From: Chondrosia reniformis
Taxonomy: Eukaryota > Porifera > Demospongiae > Chondrillida > Chondrillidae
Assembly: GCA_947172415.1 (NCBI GenBank)
Contig: OX359192.1
Location: 3,536,501 to 3,600,500 of the forward strand
Direction of reading: 5' to 3'
DNA length: 64,000 nucleotides
Part shown: positions 1-11,655 of the stretch, piece by piece
How the letters are laid out: each line of letters starts with the position of its first letter
How positions within the stretch are numbered: position 1 is the stretch's first letter
Program-made: the position numbers and the translations under genes
Notes under the pieces: generated by a model
Database searches by the model: none
Told to the model about the DNA's origin: nothing
Seen by the model: the letters and a program-made list of their open reading frames with translations, nothing else

Positions 1-762
1 TACTACATAATAGTGCATATATCTAGTTACTAGTACATACAACTAGTACATATAATTAGTAACTACAACTAGTAATTATAACTAGTTCATACACAAATTT
101 CACACAACTAGTACATACAAGTAGTACATATAATTACATACGACTAGTTCAAACAACTAGTACATTCAACAATTTCACACAACTAGTACATACAACTAGT
201 ACATATAATAACTTAAAACTAGTACATTCAACTGGTATATACAATTAGTAAATACAGATTGTTACTAGTACCTACACCAGGTACCTACAACTAGTTCATA
301 CAACTATTACATTTAACTAGTACTTGCAACTACTTATTAGTACTTACAACTAGTATATACTATTAGTATATACAACTACTACATACAACTAGTGCATATA
401 TCTAGTTACTAGTACATACAACTAGTAAATACAACTAGTACATACAACTAGTTCATATAACTAGTACATGCAATGAATAACTAGTAGATACCACTACTAC
501 ATACAATTAGTACATACAACTAGTACATACATCTAGTACATACAACTAGTTCATATAACCAATGCAAAAACTACATACTAGAACACCTATACAACAAGTT
601 CGTACAACTAGTACATAAAACTAGCACATTCAATTGGTACACAGAACTAGTACATTCAAAGAGGACATACAAGTAGTACATACAACTAGTTACTACTACA
701 TACAACTAATACATACACTAGTAACTACAAATGGTAATTAAAATTAGTAGATACAACAACAA
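1..762 (+). repeat. 13-bp satellite, plus orientation
   Basis: This is a degenerate tandem array of the 13-bp unit ACTAGTACATACA. Most units differ by one to three substitutions or 1-bp indels. ACTAGT is palindromic, so both strands carry TAG at the same place, and 13 is not a multiple of 3, so stops recur in every frame. I see no gene. The array opens the window, so its left edge lies outside. Confidence 0.95.
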
Positions 763-970
763 AGAGTTGGAGTTTAAAAAACTCGTGGGACCCTAGGAGT
801 CCCTGAGTAAACTCGAAATACTTGACTCGTTCTCATGGATATCCGGTAAACTGATTTCAAATCGACTCTTGTTGGCCGTCAATTTTTGCACAAGCTTTAT
901 GTTACATTGTTTTAGTAAGGAAGGTTTTTAAGTCCATTTCGTTCGTTCAATGTTCTACCCTAAGGAAGAG
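763..970. repeat. Interspersed repeat, copy 1 (truncated)
   Basis: This non-satellite block matches 48361-48740 closely. Shared landmarks are the foldback GAGTTTAAAAAACTC near the start, CTCTTGTTGGCCGTCAATTT in the middle and TTCGTTCGTTCAATGTTCTA near the end. This copy stops about 140 bp before the other one. It also lacks about 30 bp present there between two TTTTT runs, which looks like a deletion across a short direct repeat. The family is unknown and no coding potential is visible. Confidence 0.8.
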
Positions 971-1236
971 AGTACATAAAACTAGTACATACAACTAGTA
1001 ACTACAACTAGTAAATGTAACTAGTACATACAAACATTACACACAACTGGTACATACAAGTAATACATATAACTACATACAACTAGTTCAAACTACAAGT
1101 ATATAAAACTAGTGAAAACCACTAGTACATACAGCTTATACCAAAAACTAGTAGGTACATACAACAAATACATACAACTAGTTATTTGTATGTACAACTA
1201 GTATTTACAACTAGTGCATAGAACTAGTAGAGATAA
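971..1236 (+). repeat. 13-bp satellite block
   Basis: Degenerate ACTAGTACATACA array between two small non-satellite inserts. No gene is seen. Confidence 0.9.
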
Positions 1237-1360
1237 GTGGTTTCCGAGCCGGAAGGCGAGACAAGTAATCTGGATGCCAGTCTCACCGTGCGTCTGTATG
1301 TATGTATATATCTATATATATATATATCTATATCCGTAGCATTTACATCATTTACATACA
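1237..1360. other. Short unique insert with TA-rich microsatellite
   Basis: About 120 bp that does not fit the 13-bp pattern. The left half is comparatively GC-rich unique sequence. The right half holds TGTA repeats followed by an alternating TA tract (about 1305-1330). I recognise no element and see no clear target duplication. Confidence 0.6.
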
Positions 1361-3187
1361 ACTAGAACACACATCTAGTACCTACATCTAGTAAATAAAT
1401 AAATAGCACATACAACTAGTACATATAACCAATACAAACAACTACTTCATAAAACAAGTACATACAACTAGTATATACCACTTGTTCAATCAACTAGTAA
1501 CGAGTATATACAACTAGTACTTGGAACTAGTACAAACAACTGATACATACTACCGGTACATATAACTAGTACCTTCAACTAGTACATACATCTAGTGCAT
1601 ATAACTAGTATATACAACTAGTACATACAACTTATACATACAACGAGTACTTTCAAATAATTTCAGCAGCTAATAAATACAACTAGTACATACAACTAGT
1701 AAATATACCTCCGACATACAACTAGTGCATTACACTAGAACATATAACTAGTACATTCAACTAGTACATGCAACTAGTACATAAAAGTAGTATATACAAC
1801 TATTACTTTAAACTAGTACTACAACTAGTACATAGAACTAGCAGATAGAATTAGTAAATGCATATAGTATATACAACTAGTACATACAACTAGTACTTAC
1901 AACTTATCCATACCACTAGTATATGCAACTATACAAACAACTAGTACATAGAACTAGAGTATACAATTAGTACATACAACTTGTATGTACAACTAGTACT
2001 TACAACTAGTACATAAAAGTGAAAGTCCAACTAGTATATACAACTAGTTCAGGTAATTAGTGCATACAACTAGTACATACAATTCGTACATACAAGAACT
2101 ATATACAACTGGTACTACAATTAGTACATACAACTGGACCCTACAACTACAACATACACATAAAACTAGTATATTGAAATACTACATCCAACTAATACAT
2201 AAAACTAGTAAATACAACTAGTACATACAACCAGTACATAAAACTAGTACAATCAACCAGTTCATACAGCTAGTTCGTACAACTAATACATACAACTTAT
2301 ACATTCAACTAGTGCAAACTACTAGTACATAAAACAAGTTCAAACAACTTTTACATACAACTTATACTTACAACTAGTACATCCAACTAGTATATACAAC
2401 TATGTACATACAAATAGTACATAAAATTCGTACATTTAACCACTACATACATCTAGTGCTACAACTAGTACATAGAACTAGAGTATACAACTACTACATA
2501 CAACTTGTACATACAACTTTTAAGTACAACTAGTGTATACAACTAGTACATACAACTATATGCTACATACAACTGGTACGTACAATTAGCGCATACAACT
2601 AGTTCATACAACTGGTACATACAACTAAAACATACAACTAGTATTTACAACTAGTAACTATAACTAGTACTTACAATTAGTACATACAACTAGTCCATAC
2701 AACTAGTACGTAAAACTACAACATACAACTAGTACATACAGCTAGTACATATAACTAGTACATACCACAAGTACATAAAACTAGTACCTACAACTAGTAG
2801 ATATATCTAGTAATAGTGCGTACAACTAGTACATACAACTATTACGTACAGCTAGTTCATTCAAATTGTAACGAGTACATAAAATTAGTACATAGAACTA
2901 GTTACTAGTACATAAAACTACTACATACAACTAGTTAATCGTACATTCAACTAGTACATACAACTAGTACACACAACCAGTTACAAGTACATGCAACTTG
3001 TAAATAGAAGTAGTACATAGAACTAGTACATAGAACTAGTACATACAACTAGTACACACAACTAGAACGCACAACTACCACATATAACTAGAATATACAC
3101 ATATTACTATCACATATAGATAGTACATACAACTAGATCTAACAAGTAACACATACAACTAGTATATACAACTATTAAATACAACTA
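1361..3187 (+). repeat. 13-bp satellite block
   Basis: Continuous degenerate ACTAGTACATACA array up to the TA that flanks the Tigger-like transposon. No gene is seen in its 1.8 kb. Confidence 0.93.
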
Positions 3188-5674
3188 CAGTGGAACCACC
3201 TATAACGGACTCCCCGAATAGCGGAAACGTCTCTACTACAGACATTTTCCTGTGGCCCGAATAGTTGTCATAGGATTCCATACTTACGTAACCTCCGAAT
3301 AACGAAACCTCTATATCCCGTATAACGAATGCTAAAGAAATGATATAGCCCCAATAAAATCTCTATGAAACGGAACATAATGTAAAATCGTATTAAAATG
3401 AATTATATAAAGATAGATTGCATGACTCTGCGATAACTCTGTGCCAATGCGCCGACTAGTTAACACCCTTCCTGTGATGATTTAGTGCCACGGTCGTCTA
3501 GCCTCGTGAACCACACCCCTGAAAGGTTGGAAGAACTGCCAGGGGTCTGGTTCACGTTCACAAGACTAGACACCGTCATGCCTCCCTTTTCAATTTGGCA
3601 GTACGGGGACCTATTCGCACGCTTCCATATTCTATTCGCACGACTGCCTCAGCTCAGGCTCGCCCCACGATGATAAGCATCTGCCTAGTGTAAATATAGA
3701 TCGCACAAAAGAGGTAACTTCGACGACCGAACTCTGTTCAGACTGATCGTACTGTACGACATTGTTAATAATGTTTTTGGCGCTTAGGTGCTCTACCATG
3801 TGTTCGAGAAGTATGGCTTCAGCAAGTTTCAAGAATGCTACCTGTTCAAGAAACGCTTTACCACTGAAGGAGAAATACAGTGTAATCAAAGAGGCAGAGA
3901 AACATCCCAAGCCTGATATAAAAGCAATTGCTAAGCAGTTTAAATGTGGAAAAACTCAAGTTTACACCATCTTGCAGAAAAGGGCTTCAATTACAGAAAT
4001 GTATGAATCAAATGCTTCCAATGGCATCCAACATTGCAGCAAGCAGAGCAGGACATCAAAGTACACAGATATAAATGACAACCTGTACAAGTGGTACCTA
4101 ATGGCTGTGCGCAAAAATATCTACCCTGATGGCCCCATCCTTTCTCAACAGTCCAAAAACTTGCTGAGCGTCTCAACATAGAGGATTTCAAGGCCTCCAA
4201 TGGATGGCTTGAGAAGTGGAAAGCAAAGCATAACATAAAAAAGATGAAAATCATTGGTGAATCAGGTTCTGTCTCAGGTCAGACCATAGAGTATTGGAAG
4301 GAGTGTCTCCCTGAAATTTTGGCAGGATACAATCCCAGGGATATATGGAATACGGATGAGACTGGATGCTTCTGGAGGACATTACCAACTACTGGTCTGG
4401 CACAAAAGAGCAAAAGTTGCAAACGAGGCAAAAACAGTAAGCAAAGGATGACATTGGCATTTTTTGTCAATGCTGCAGGAGGAAAGAAACAAAGCCAATT
4501 TTGATTGGGTCATCAGAAAATCCAAGATGCTTTAAGGGTGTTGACAAAAAGCAGCTACCAGTTCATTATTATCACAATGCATCATCATGGATGGATGGAA
4601 ACATTCTTCACAAAGTCCTTTGTAAAGTCAATCAAAGGTTATTATCAGAAGGTCGCTCAGTATTACTTTTAATGGATAATGCTGGTTGCCACCCAGTTGA
4701 TGTAGTTGATAAATACAGCAATATCAAAGTAGTGTTTCTTCCGCCAAACACTACGTCCATGCCCCAGCCCTTGGATCTAGGCATCATTAAGAGCTTCAAA
4801 GTACATTACAGAAATTTTTTTCTCAGCCATGTGATAGCGAAACTAGAAGAATCTTCATGTGCTTCAGAAATTGTCAAATGTGTCAATAGTTTGCATGCAT
4901 TGAGGTGGGCAGCCCAAGCATGGGAAAGTGTTCGTTCAGAAACCTTCAAAAAATGTTTTCGCAATGCTGGTATTTTAACAGCTGATTTCTCTGTTGTGTC
5001 ATCTCACTCTACTCCAAGCAGTGATCCCTGGATGCAGATCCGAGCATTGGTGATTTGGAGCCCCTTATAAATGATATTTCTGGAGAAACCTGCAGTGTTG
5101 AAGAGTTTGTTTCTGGTGACAATGAACTGCCCACATGCCAAGATATGGCTTCTGAACACTGGGAGGAGGAGTTTCTGGCACAATTGACAGATGACACCAA
5201 GTGAAGAACCAAATGATGATGATATTAGTGATTTGGTTACTACTGTGCCCACGATCAGAAATTTCAGAGAAGCAGTCACATCACTTGAGGATGTAGCAGC
5301 ATTCTTGGACTATCATGGACACACTAAGGAAGCTAACAATACAGGCAGGCTAGTGGATGTAGTTACCACTTTGTGTATTAACAGTAGTAAAAGTCAAACA
5401 AGTTTAGACACTTTTTTGGCAGGATCTAACCTTCTATGGTATCTTGTTTTCTTTAGCATAACAGTATATACTATTATTGTAGTAACTGTTATAATAGTTT
5501 TGGTTTTTCATTATAGCCTTTATAAACTGTCATTTTGGTTTAGTGTTAATCATATATATTCATATATTCATTACATATTCATTGACTTCAGTGAAAACCT
5601 CTGAATAGTGGAAAGCTCTGTATAACATCCTTTCTTTCAGTTCCCAAAGTGTCCATTATAGAGAGGTTCCCCTG
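3188..5674 (+). mobile_element. Tigger/pogo-like DNA transposon (Tc1/mariner superfamily)
   Basis: A 2,487-bp element inserted in satellite. Its left end reads CAGTGGAACC followed by CTATAACGGAC. The reverse complement of its right end reads CAGGGGAACC followed by CTATAATGGAC, so imperfect terminal inverted repeats of about 25 bp are visible. The dinucleotide TA sits on both sides (3186-3187 and 5675-5676), the expected target duplication of this superfamily. Between the ends lies a frameshifted transposase with two helix-turn-helix regions and a DDE_1 catalytic core. Satellite resumes immediately outside both ends. The TIR, TA and transposase evidence agree, so the assignment is firm. The element is inactive as a protein source. 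Confidence 0.93.
3762..5403 (+). pseudogene. Tigger/pogo transposase (CENP-B/jerky-like), broken
   Basis: In an intact relative this enzyme binds the element ends and performs cut-and-paste through a DDE triad. The first piece (3762-4181) has a psq-type helix-turn-helix (LKEKYSVIKEAEKHPK, then IAKQFKCGKTQVYTI) and the start of a CENP-B-type DNA-binding domain (NDNLYKWYLMAVRKN). The frame then shifts near 4150 and continues with LAERLNIEDFKASNGWLEKW. The catalytic part shows IWNTDETG (first Asp at about 4355), LLLMDNAGCHP (second Asp) and QPLDLGIIKSFK (third Asp), with 32 residues between the last two. Further frameshifts lie near 4490, 5035 and 5200; the C-terminal piece includes an acidic stretch. 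Start choice is uncertain because residues upstream of the psq domain look non-conserved. Four frame breaks make this a pseudogene. The same DDE_1 family gave rise to host CENP-B and jerky proteins, but the TIRs show a transposon here. Confidence 0.9.
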
Positions 5675-8436
5675 TAGTACATATAATTAGTACATACAAC
5701 TAGGACATAGAACTAGTACATAGAACGATTCCATAACACTTGAACGAGCCTAACTCTAACCCTAACCCTAGCAATAGTACATAGTAAATTACTAGCATAT
5801 ACAACTAGTAATTACAATTAGTACAGAAAACTGCCACATACAACTAGTACATATAACTAGTACATAAACCTAGTACATGCAACTAGTAAAAACAAGTAGT
5901 CCTTACAACTAGTACATACAACAATTACATACACCTAGTACATACAACTCTTACCTAGTATTGCTAGTTCTAGAACCTACAACAGTATAGTATCTAGAGC
6001 TAATACATACAACTGAAACATATAACTAGTACATATAACTAGTACATATACTTAGTACATACACATATCACTAGTACATATAAAGAGTACATACAACTAG
6101 TACATATAACTAGTACATATAACTGGTACCTCCAACTAGTACCTAAAAATAGTAAATATAACTTGTACTAGTACATTCAACTAGTACCTACAACTAGTAA
6201 ATGAAGCCAGTTCTAGTACATACAATTAGATCATAATACTTGAACATTAAACTAGTACATACAACTTGTTACTAGTATATACAATTAGTATATATAACTA
6301 GTACAATCAACAAGTACATACAACTAGTACATACAACTAGTAACTAAAGCTTGTATTTAAAACTACTACACACAACTATTACAAAAAACTAATACATACA
6401 CCTAGTACAAGAAACTAGTATATACACCTAGTACACACAACTAGTACATATACCTAGAACACACAAATACCACATATAACTAGCACATACACAAAAAACT
6501 AGTATATATAACGAGTAATAAAACTAGTACATAAACTTAGTTCATAAAACTACTACATACAACTAGTATATGCAAGTAGTACGTACGACCAGTAAATTTA
6601 ACTAGTACTGGTAAATAACCCTAGTACATACAACTAGTTCATACAATAAGTATATACAACTAGAACGTAAAACTAGTAGATACAACTAGTTTTATTCAAG
6701 TAATACTTAAAACTAGTACACACAACTAGTACATTAAACTAGGACTACAACTAGTACAAACAACTAGCACACACAATTTGTACTAGTACCTACAACTAGT
6801 ATATATAGCTAGTACATGCAACTAGTACATTCAAGTACTACTTACAACTAGTAAACACAACTAGTACATTAAACTTGTACTACTACTAATGCATACATAA
6901 AACTAGTATATACATACAACTAGTACATTCAACTAGTACATTAAAGTACTACTTACAACTAGTACATTTCAATAGTAAATATAACTTGTATTTGTACATT
7001 CAACTAGTACCTACAACTAGTAAATAAAACCAAAACTAATGCTAAAAACTGGTATTTAGAACTAGAGCGTACAACTAGTTACTAGTTCCTACAACTAGTT
7101 ACTCCTACATACAACTAGCTCATGCAACGAGTACATACAACTAGTAACAACAACTAGTAATTATAACTAGTACAAACAACAATTACACACAACTAGTACA
7201 TATAACTAATAAATGCAGCTAGTACATACAATTAGTGCATGCAACTATTACATACAACTAGTACATGCAACTCTAGAACACGCAACTACCACATATAACT
7301 AGCACATACAAATATAACAGGTACAAATAAATAGTGGATACAACTAGTACAAACAACTAGTACATACAACTAGTACAAAAAACTAGTATATCCAACTAGT
7401 ACTTATATCTAGTACCACAACAAGTGAATAAGCTAGTACATGGAACGATTCCATAACACTAGAACACAAAAATAAGTACATACAACTAGTACATAACTAG
7501 TACACACAACTAGTACATACAAATATATACAATGAGGTCATAAAAATACTGCATACAACTAGTACATACAAGTTGTACCCACAACTAGTAAATAAAACTA
7601 GTACTAGTACTTACACCTGGCACAAAAAATACTACGTAAAACTAGTACATACAACTAATACATACAACTAGTACATACAACTAGTACATACAAGTAAGTA
7701 CCTTCAACTAGTAAATATAACCAGTACTAGTACTTACAATAGTACATACAACTAGTATATATACCTAGAATATTCAACTAGTACATAAAACTAGTTATTA
7801 GTACATAAACTAGTCCATACAATTATTACACACAACTAATACATACAACTAGTTTCTACTACATACAACCAGTACAAACAACTATTACATACAACTAGTA
7901 CGTATAACTACTACATATCTAGTACACACAACTAGTACTACAACTAGTAAATAGAACTAGTACATAGAACGATTCCATAAAACTAGTATATACAACTAGG
8001 ACATATACCTAGTACATATCTAGTACATACAAGTAGTACATACAAGTAGAATATAATTTGTACACACAACTAGTATATACAAATACATACAATTTGTACA
8101 TAAAACTACTGTATACAACTAGTACATACACGCATACCTAGTAAATGTAAAAAGAACATACAACTAGTACATACATCTAGCGCTACAACTAGTGCATATA
8201 ACTAGTACACACACATATAAATAGAACATACAAATAGAAAATACAACTAGTACATAGAACTAGTACGTACAATTAGTACATACAACTAGTATCTAATACA
8301 TACAACTAGAACCTACAACTAGTACATAGCTAGTACATACAACTAGTATATACATACAACTAGTATATACATACAACTAGTACTTACAACTACTACAAAC
8401 AAGTAGTACATAAAATTCGTAGGTACAACTAGTTAA
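5675..8436 (+). repeat. 13-bp satellite block
   Basis: Degenerate ACTAGTACATACA array, 2.8 kb. The stretch 8127-8436 is a near-identical paralogue of 15487-15799, which dates the insertion at 8437 as later than that duplication. No gene is seen. Confidence 0.93.
5749..5771. repeat. Short interstitial telomere-like tract
   Basis: Inside the satellite there are about three and a half CCCTAA-type hexamers (CCTAACTCTAACCCTAACCC, then TAG), one of them mutated. CCCTAA is the canonical metazoan telomere repeat. The tract lies 75 bp right of the Tigger end. It could be an interstitial telomeric repeat from break repair, or chance drift of a satellite that already supplies CTA-rich words. It is too short to decide. 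Confidence 0.6.
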
Positions 8437-8438
8437 TC

Positions 8439-8460
8439 AGGGAGTACGGTAGTACTCCCT
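8439..8460. repeat. Small hairpin at the left end of the Helitron-like insert
   Basis: Arms AGGGAGTAC and GTACTCCCT pair perfectly over 9 bp around a 4-nt loop (GGTA). It starts two bases inside the proposed 5' end. Confidence 0.8.
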
Positions 8461-8950
8461 ATGTAGGGATGACACGGTTTTTTTCGTTTTCCCCATACAT
8501 TGGTATAGGAGCGAAATCCCGAAATAGGCCGAAAATCGACAAAACAAGGCTATGTATAGCTAAATATACAATATACATACTCTAAATAGACCTTAAAAGC
8601 AAGCGAATATGTCCCGCTGGCGAAATAATAAACTTTAAAAATTCCCATTTTCGTCTTCTTCATATTCTTCTTCTTCTTCTTATTCTTCGTCAGCCATAAC
8701 TAAAAAACTATATAAGCTTTTGGACTAATTGTTACACGAAACTACTGCAAATTTTCCGAGCTGTATTCTTTTGTAGAAGCGAGAGCGATAACGCTATTAT
8801 TGAGCATGGCGGTTTTCATGACCCTAGAGTCAAGGCCTCAATAAAGTCGCCATTTTAATGACGTCATAATCAGTCGAAGATTGCGAAACCAAAATGATTT
8901 TAATTATACGAATCTAATTCCTAGCCCATGCTCCATAAAAAGTAGAGAAA

Positions 8951-9193
8951 CTAGAAATATTAAAAATTTTCTACAAAAATAGTGAAGATGTAGGGATGGT
9001 ATAAAAAGTAGAGAAACAAGAAAGGGATGTTACACAGTGAAGCATTAGCTATACATGAATCCTACAAGCAAGGGTGTTGTATGATTCATGCACAGCTAAT
9101 GCTTCACTGTGTAACATCCCTTTCTTGTTTCTCTACTTTTTATACCATCCCTACATCTTCACTATTTTTGTAGAAAATTTTTAATATTTCTAG
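8951..9193. repeat. Perfect 100-bp-arm palindrome
   Basis: The left arm 8951-9050 and right arm 9094-9193 are exact reverse complements over 100 bp by direct reading. The 43-bp centre pairs further: CATGAATC with GATTCATG and TACAA with TTGTA, leaving a terminal loop of only about 9 nt. Both arms end in CTAG. Read alone it would be a foldback MITE with TA on both sides (8952-8953, 9191-9192). Because 9193 coincides with the end of the larger insert, I treat it as that element's 3' end. Identity of the arms implies recent formation or active correction. Confidence 0.92.
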
Positions 9194-9771
9194 TAAAATT
9201 AGTAACTAGTAAATATAAATGGTACATGCGACTAGTACACACAATTAGTACATACAACTAGTACATACAAATAGTGCATGCAACTAGTACATACAACTAG
9301 GACATATAACTAGTACATACACCTAGTTAATAGAACGAGTTCATAATACTAGAACATACAACTTGTATATACAACTTGTACATAGCAACTCGTATATATT
9401 TACAACTAGCACAAAAATAGGACATAAAATTCGTAGGTACAACTAGTTGATAAAATTAGTAAATAGTAAATATAATTAGTACATGCGACTAGTACATACA
9501 ACCAGTACAAACAACTAGTGCATGCAACTAGTACATACAATTAGGACATATAACTAGTACATACACCTACTACATATAACTAGTACATACACGTATATCT
9601 AGTAAATGTAAATAGTCCATACAACTAGTACATACAGCTAGCGCATACAACTAGTACATATAACTAGTACACACACATACGAATAGTATATACAAATAGT
9701 AAATACAACTAGTAAATACAACTAGTACATACAACTAGTATCTAGTACATACAACTAATACATACAACTAA
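9194..9771 (+). repeat. 13-bp satellite block
   Basis: Degenerate ACTAGTACATACA array between the Helitron-like insert and LINE copy A. It contains a second paralogue (about 9433-9480) of the sequence into which the 8437 element inserted. The last 15 bp are the left target duplication of LINE A. Confidence 0.92.
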
Positions 9772-10041
9772 CTTGAAAAACAAAAGCCTTAACGGAGAAC
9801 CTTGTTACTTCTTGCCTTAGTGTACTAAGGCAAGTAGTATCTGGCTTGGACAACCCTCAGTCAGTTATGTTTTCCTTTCTTTGGGTTTTTAGCCAGAAGC
9901 CTCGGCTTTTCCTCCTTCCGACAGCAGCAGACGGGTGCACGTCGGGCCAAAGTTGACCGTCATAATAGGAGGGAGTACCTCCATACACCAATCCACCACT
10001 GCTTTCCAGAGGTCGACAGGCAAGGAATGGGACAGGACTAC

Positions 10042-11655
10042 TTATCGTCCAGGCCCCAATCCCTCAACAGATAGATGTCGCCTCAATATCCTTACAGCCG
10101 AACAGAGAACAGTTCTCTGCATGGCTCTCATCACTTCTACTGCACTTTTTGACAGCTTTGGAATTCCCCTAAGGTCTTCCAGGAGCGTGTCCACTGTCCC
10201 CAAAGCACCAATTATCATCGGGACTACCTTAATTCGGTAGCCCCTAAATTGCTTCCTCATATCAGCTGCCAGCTTCTGGTACTTTTGGAACTTCTCTTGC
10301 CATCTTCCATTAATATTGCTGTCAGTAGGAACTGACATCTCAATAATGAAGATGGACTTACATAGCCGATCCTCAACCACTAAGTCTGGCCTTCTTTCTG
10401 TCATTTCATCATCTGTAGGGATACTAGGATCCCACAAGATTTTGACAGCCCTATTCTCATAGACTGGTTTTGCTTCTAGTTTGTACCAGGGCTCTTCCTG
10501 CTTGAATCCATATTCTTTCAACAGTCTCCACAACACTATCAGTATTGCCCGGTCATGTCTCTCTTTGTAGAGAGAAAATCCCTTGGGCTCACACATATTT
10601 AGTATGTGTTTGACCGTTTCCATAGCCTTGCCACATTCTCTGCACATTAGGAGGCTAGAATTCTTCAGAATCCTATTTTGGTACCACCTAGTGTGCAGCA
10701 CATCATCTTGGGCTGCGAGAATCAGAGCCTCAGTTTGAGGTCTGAGTCTCCCCTCAGAAAGCCACACATAAGACTCCCTGTTTGTGACTTCTCTGTGGTA
10801 TGAGCCCTGGTGAGACTTTTCGGCTAGGTTACTTTTTAACCTTTCAGTCTGAGCCTCCCGGAGCTCACGTGCCACTCTCCTCCATTCTCTTACACTATTT
10901 TGTGAGGGATCTGTCTTCAGCCACATTTCCGGTTCTAGTTCTATTCCGTGGCTTCTCAGTATCAATCTGGCTTCTTTCAAGACAGTCCTCCTCTGCTTTG
11001 AGCACTCCAGCCACTTTTGGTGTTTAACCAAAACAGCTATGAGTGGATCATTGGCAGTATGGAGGTATCTTGCCAGATTCACAACAGCCCTATCGTGATC
11101 CAAAGGAAAACTACAGAGCCCTCTACCACCTTGAGAGCGAGGCAAATTCACTCTTTCAATGGCAGAGTTATAGTGGTGACACTGGTACTTTCTCATGATC
11201 TTTCTCACCATTCGGTCCAGTTTTGGAAGCTCACTTTGAGTCCACTTCAAAACTGGGTAAGAGTATCTCAGTAGAGAGGCACACAACATGTTAGAGGCTT
11301 CTGCAGCATTCTTACCATTGAGGTGAGAGCCCCACACTTTGTGGAGTCTCCTCCTCAATTCATTGATCAAGCAAGCTTTGACCTTGCTGTCATCTACCTC
11401 AAACAGTTGTTCTAGCCCTAGGTACTTATAGGTAGTACCTTTTTCAAGGCTCCTTATGGATTCTTCAATGCGTTCAGGGTTGTCTGGGCCAGCCAGAACT
11501 TTCCCCTTTTGCATGTGAGCTGTTCCACACTTTCTCACTCCAAACCTCATGCCAATGGCATTTGAGGTTTTCTCCACACATTCCATGGCTTCCCTGAGTT
11601 TATCAGGCCCTCCAGCATATATCTTAAGGTCATCCATGTACAGCAAGTGTGACAT
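10042..11655 (-). CDS. C-terminal LINE polyprotein: RT palm/thumb, CCHC knuckle, RLE endonuclease
   Basis: An uninterrupted 537-residue reading frame. Residues 6-9 are YMDD, the catalytic palm motif; earlier motifs are absent because of the internal deletion. Residues about 60-210 are thumb and connection. A CCHC knuckle is formed by C338, C341, H350 and C355 (CX2CX8HX4C). The restriction-like endonuclease shows RPD with D424, IIEM with E439, and a downstream EKFQKYQKL lysine-rich motif, the PD...E...K pattern of R2-type endonucleases that nick the target for primed reverse transcription. The first Met is simply the first in frame after the deletion, so it is not a native start. The same domains recur in copies B, C and D. 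This is the best-preserved endonuclease in the window. Confidence 0.88.
   Translation of the reverse strand: MSHLLYMDDLKIYAGGPDKLREAMECVEKTSNAIGMRFGVRKCGTAHMQKGKVLAGPDNPERIEESIRSLEKGTTYKYLGLEQLFEVDDSKVKACLINELRRRLHKVWGSHLNGKNAAEASNMLCASLLRYSYPVLKWTQSELPKLDRMVRKIMRKYQCHHYNSAIERVNLPRSQGGRGLCSFPLDHDRAVVNLARYLHTANDPLIAVLVKHQKWLECSKQRRTVLKEARLILRSHGIELEPEMWLKTDPSQNSVREWRRVARELREAQTERLKSNLAEKSHQGSYHREVTNRESYVWLSEGRLRPQTEALILAAQDDVLHTRWYQNRILKNSSLLMCRECGKAMETVKHILNMCEPKGFSLYKERHDRAILIVLWRLLKEYGFKQEEPWYKLEAKPVYENRAVKILWDPSIPTDDEMTERRPDLVVEDRLCKSIFIIEMSVPTDSNINGRWQEKFQKYQKLAADMRKQFRGYRIKVVPMIIGALGTVDTLLEDLRGIPKLSKSAVEVMRAMQRTVLCSAVRILRRHLSVEGLGPGR

Larger units (their letters stand above)
8437..9193 (+). 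mobile_element. Helitron-like non-autonomous element with palindromic 3' end
   Basis: A 757-bp non-satellite insert starts with TC (8437), ends with CTAG (9190-9193), and sits exactly between A (8436) and T (9194). Two paralogous satellite blocks give the empty site: CTAGTTCATAAAATTAG at 15791-15807 and CTAGTTGATAAAATTAG at 9444-9460. The insert separates the A and T of that word with no target duplication. TC start, CTRR end and A^T insertion are the hallmarks of classical Helitrons. Inside are a 9-bp hairpin near the left end (8439-8460), a TTC microsatellite (about 8650-8690), no ORF of note, and a 243-bp palindrome at the right end. A normal Helitron has a short 3' hairpin; this palindrome is unusually long. 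No Rep/helicase is present, so it would be non-autonomous. Confidence 0.7.

Noticed and set aside
1-762. CRISPR-like array of short regular repeats
   Set aside because: Units are contiguous 13-mers without unique spacers, and the window is eukaryotic.
8951-9193. Free-standing TA-flanked foldback MITE
   Set aside because: TA is present at both arm ends, but the empty sites show that the entire 757 bp is absent from the paralogues, and its right end is the same base as the palindrome's. A nested MITE would leave its own empty site, which I cannot see.
9935-10240. Plus-strand open frames within LINE copies (also at 20397, 26572, 28899, 37707)
   Set aside because: They are antisense shadows of the minus-strand LINE protein and recur only because the copies are similar.
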